Assembly (NCBI GenBank): GCA_027080545.1
Contig: JALWRV010000337.1
Span: 1 to 13,952, forward strand
Direction of reading: 5' to 3'
DNA from: Parvularculaceae bacterium
GTDB lineage: Bacteria; Pseudomonadota; Alphaproteobacteria; Caulobacterales; Parvularculaceae
DNA length: 13,952 nt
The notes below the pieces were generated by a model that made no database searches, was not told where the DNA came from, and saw only the letters and a list, made by a program, of their open reading frames with translations. This document shows positions 13,467-13,952 of the stretch, piece after piece. Positions within the stretch are counted from its first letter, which is position 1, and each line of letters begins with the position of its first letter. The translations under genes were made by a program, and so were the position numbers.

Positions 13467-13793
13467 GCTTTTTACTTTAGCTCTCACTAAAACTATCCTC
13501 CATCATCCCATATAGGCCCTCACCATCCCACATAGGCATGTCTGAGGCCTATCTGTTATTTTGCAAAATGATATCCGTCTACGGATGAACTGCTATCTGC
13601 CCTATTTGGCGCCGCCTTATTTGTTAACATCAACAGCCCCAAAAACAAGATCAACAGAGCCAAAAGGCCGGGCCGTGGCACCATAGCGGATATGTTGAGC
13701 GATTGCGGCAAAGTGATCTCTTTCTCGTTTAGAGAATGGAAACCAAACTGGGGCAAAAGGTAGAAGGACAAGATTAATGGCGTGTGAAAATAA
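13467..13793. other. Intergenic region before the family-4 glycosyltransferase gene
   Basis: This 327-bp stretch has no convincing gene. It holds a pair of 14-bp direct repeats and an overlapping small hairpin (13504-13552). The rest shows only weak AT-rich segments. A minus-strand open frame (13556-13885) passes through it but also covers the coding start of the next gene, so it is regarded as chance. The promoter of the glycosyltransferase gene should lie here; none stands out. Confidence 0.5.
13504..13552 (+). repeat. 14-bp direct repeats at 20-bp spacing plus a small hairpin
   Basis: CATCCCATATAGGC (13504-13517) and CATCCCACATAGGC (13524-13537) differ at one base and are exactly 20 bp apart, about two helix turns. 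ATAGGC (13532-13537) can also pair with GCCTAT (13547-13552) across nine bases, followed by CTGTTATTTTG. The hairpin could be a weak terminator for the small membrane protein gene; the repeats could be protein-binding sites. Confidence 0.45.
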
Positions 13794-13952
13794 ATGGTTA
13801 CCCAACCCTTACCAATAAAAAGCGTAACGCCTTCTTCTGAGGTGCAAGCCGCCACACATCCAAAGCAAAGAGCAACCCGCACCACACGCCCGCCCCATAT
13901 CGTTATTCTGGTGGAAAATATGAGCGTGCCCGCAGATCGGCGCGTATGGCAA
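13794..13952 (+). CDS. Family-4 glycosyltransferase, N-terminal part (leaves the window at the right edge)
   Basis: The frame opens with ATG at 13794, directly after an in-frame TAA (13791-13793), and remains open for 53 codons to the window edge. After about 33 polar residues (MVTQPLPIKSVTPSSEVQAA...) comes HIVILVENMSVPADRRVWQ. This is the classic beginning of GT4 glycosyltransferases: first beta strand, then the 'DRRVWxEA' helix that caps the N-terminal Rossmann domain. An internal ATG at 13920 has a nicer ribosome site (GGTGGAAA) but would remove the first strand, so it is not favoured. The ribosome site of the 13794 start is weak. Enzymes with this N-terminus often serve exopolysaccharide or lipopolysaccharide assembly, which fits the adjacent exosortase-like accessory gene. 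The donor sugar cannot be told from this fragment. Confidence 0.75.
   Translation, partial: MVTQPLPIKSVTPSSEVQAATHPKQRATRTTRPPHIVILVENMSVPADRRVWQ

Noticed and set aside
13556..13885. Minus-strand 109-codon hydrophobic open frame containing PRPGLLALLILFLGLLML
   Set aside because: It looks loosely like a PEP-CTERM anchor, but it lacks the PEP motif and its first third lies opposite the well-supported GT4 start, so chance is the better explanation.

Overview
This window looks like chromosomal DNA of an alphaproteobacterium of moderate GC content; the order or genus cannot be fixed from it. The evidence is a complete sdhCDAB operon with alphaproteobacterial-type subunits, a miaB gene followed by the start of phoH, and an exported protein with a PEPxxWA-type C-terminal sorting signal. 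A small membrane protein near the right edge resembles accessory proteins of the exosortase V (XrtV) system. No rRNA, tRNA, CRISPR array, transposase, phage gene or replication origin was seen.

Layout. 1-3703 (all minus strand, read right to left): arsR - arsI-like - miaB - lipoprotein esterase - phoH (partial, leaves the window). arsR and arsI form a tight arsenic/organoarsenical module behind a palindromic operator. miaB and phoH are conserved neighbours, but here a lipid-anchored alpha/beta hydrolase sits between them and overlaps phoH by a few bases. 3704-4024 is a 321-bp AT-rich gap with a string of inverted repeats. 4025-5028 (plus): a PEPxxWA-CTERM protein with an unusual tail, then a small basic protein of unknown function. 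5050-8502 (minus): sdhC-sdhD-sdhA-sdhB, complex II of respiration. 8724-11331 (plus): a secreted YbjN-domain protein, a CPBP-family membrane protease and a YpfJ-type membrane-anchored zinc peptidase. 11436-13000 (minus): two glycosyltransferase-like genes, tightly coupled and preceded by a long near-palindrome. 13215-13952 (plus): the XrtV-accessory-like protein, a 327-bp gap, and the first 53 residues of a family-4 glycosyltransferase that leaves the window.

How the parts fit. The left and middle are housekeeping (tRNA modification, PhoH, succinate dehydrogenase) with an arsenic-response module attached. The right end looks like the edge of a cell-envelope or exopolysaccharide locus tied to exosortase sorting: two glycosyltransferases, a probable sorting accessory protein and a third glycosyltransferase. 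The PEPxxWA-CTERM protein at 4025-4738 is a plausible substrate of that machinery. Three exported proteins (esterase, PEP-CTERM protein, YbjN protein) each carry 15-bp tandem duplications in their disordered segments.

Several starts given here are inside longer open frames and were chosen from ribosome binding sites, signal peptides and family lengths. Two partial genes at the window edges (phoH, left; the family-4 glycosyltransferase, right) were read directly from the sequence. I see no clear case for a wholly new defence or mobile system; the most unusual items are the arsR-arsI control region, the altered PEP-CTERM tail, the esterase inserted in the miaB-phoH pair, and the exosortase-linked right edge.
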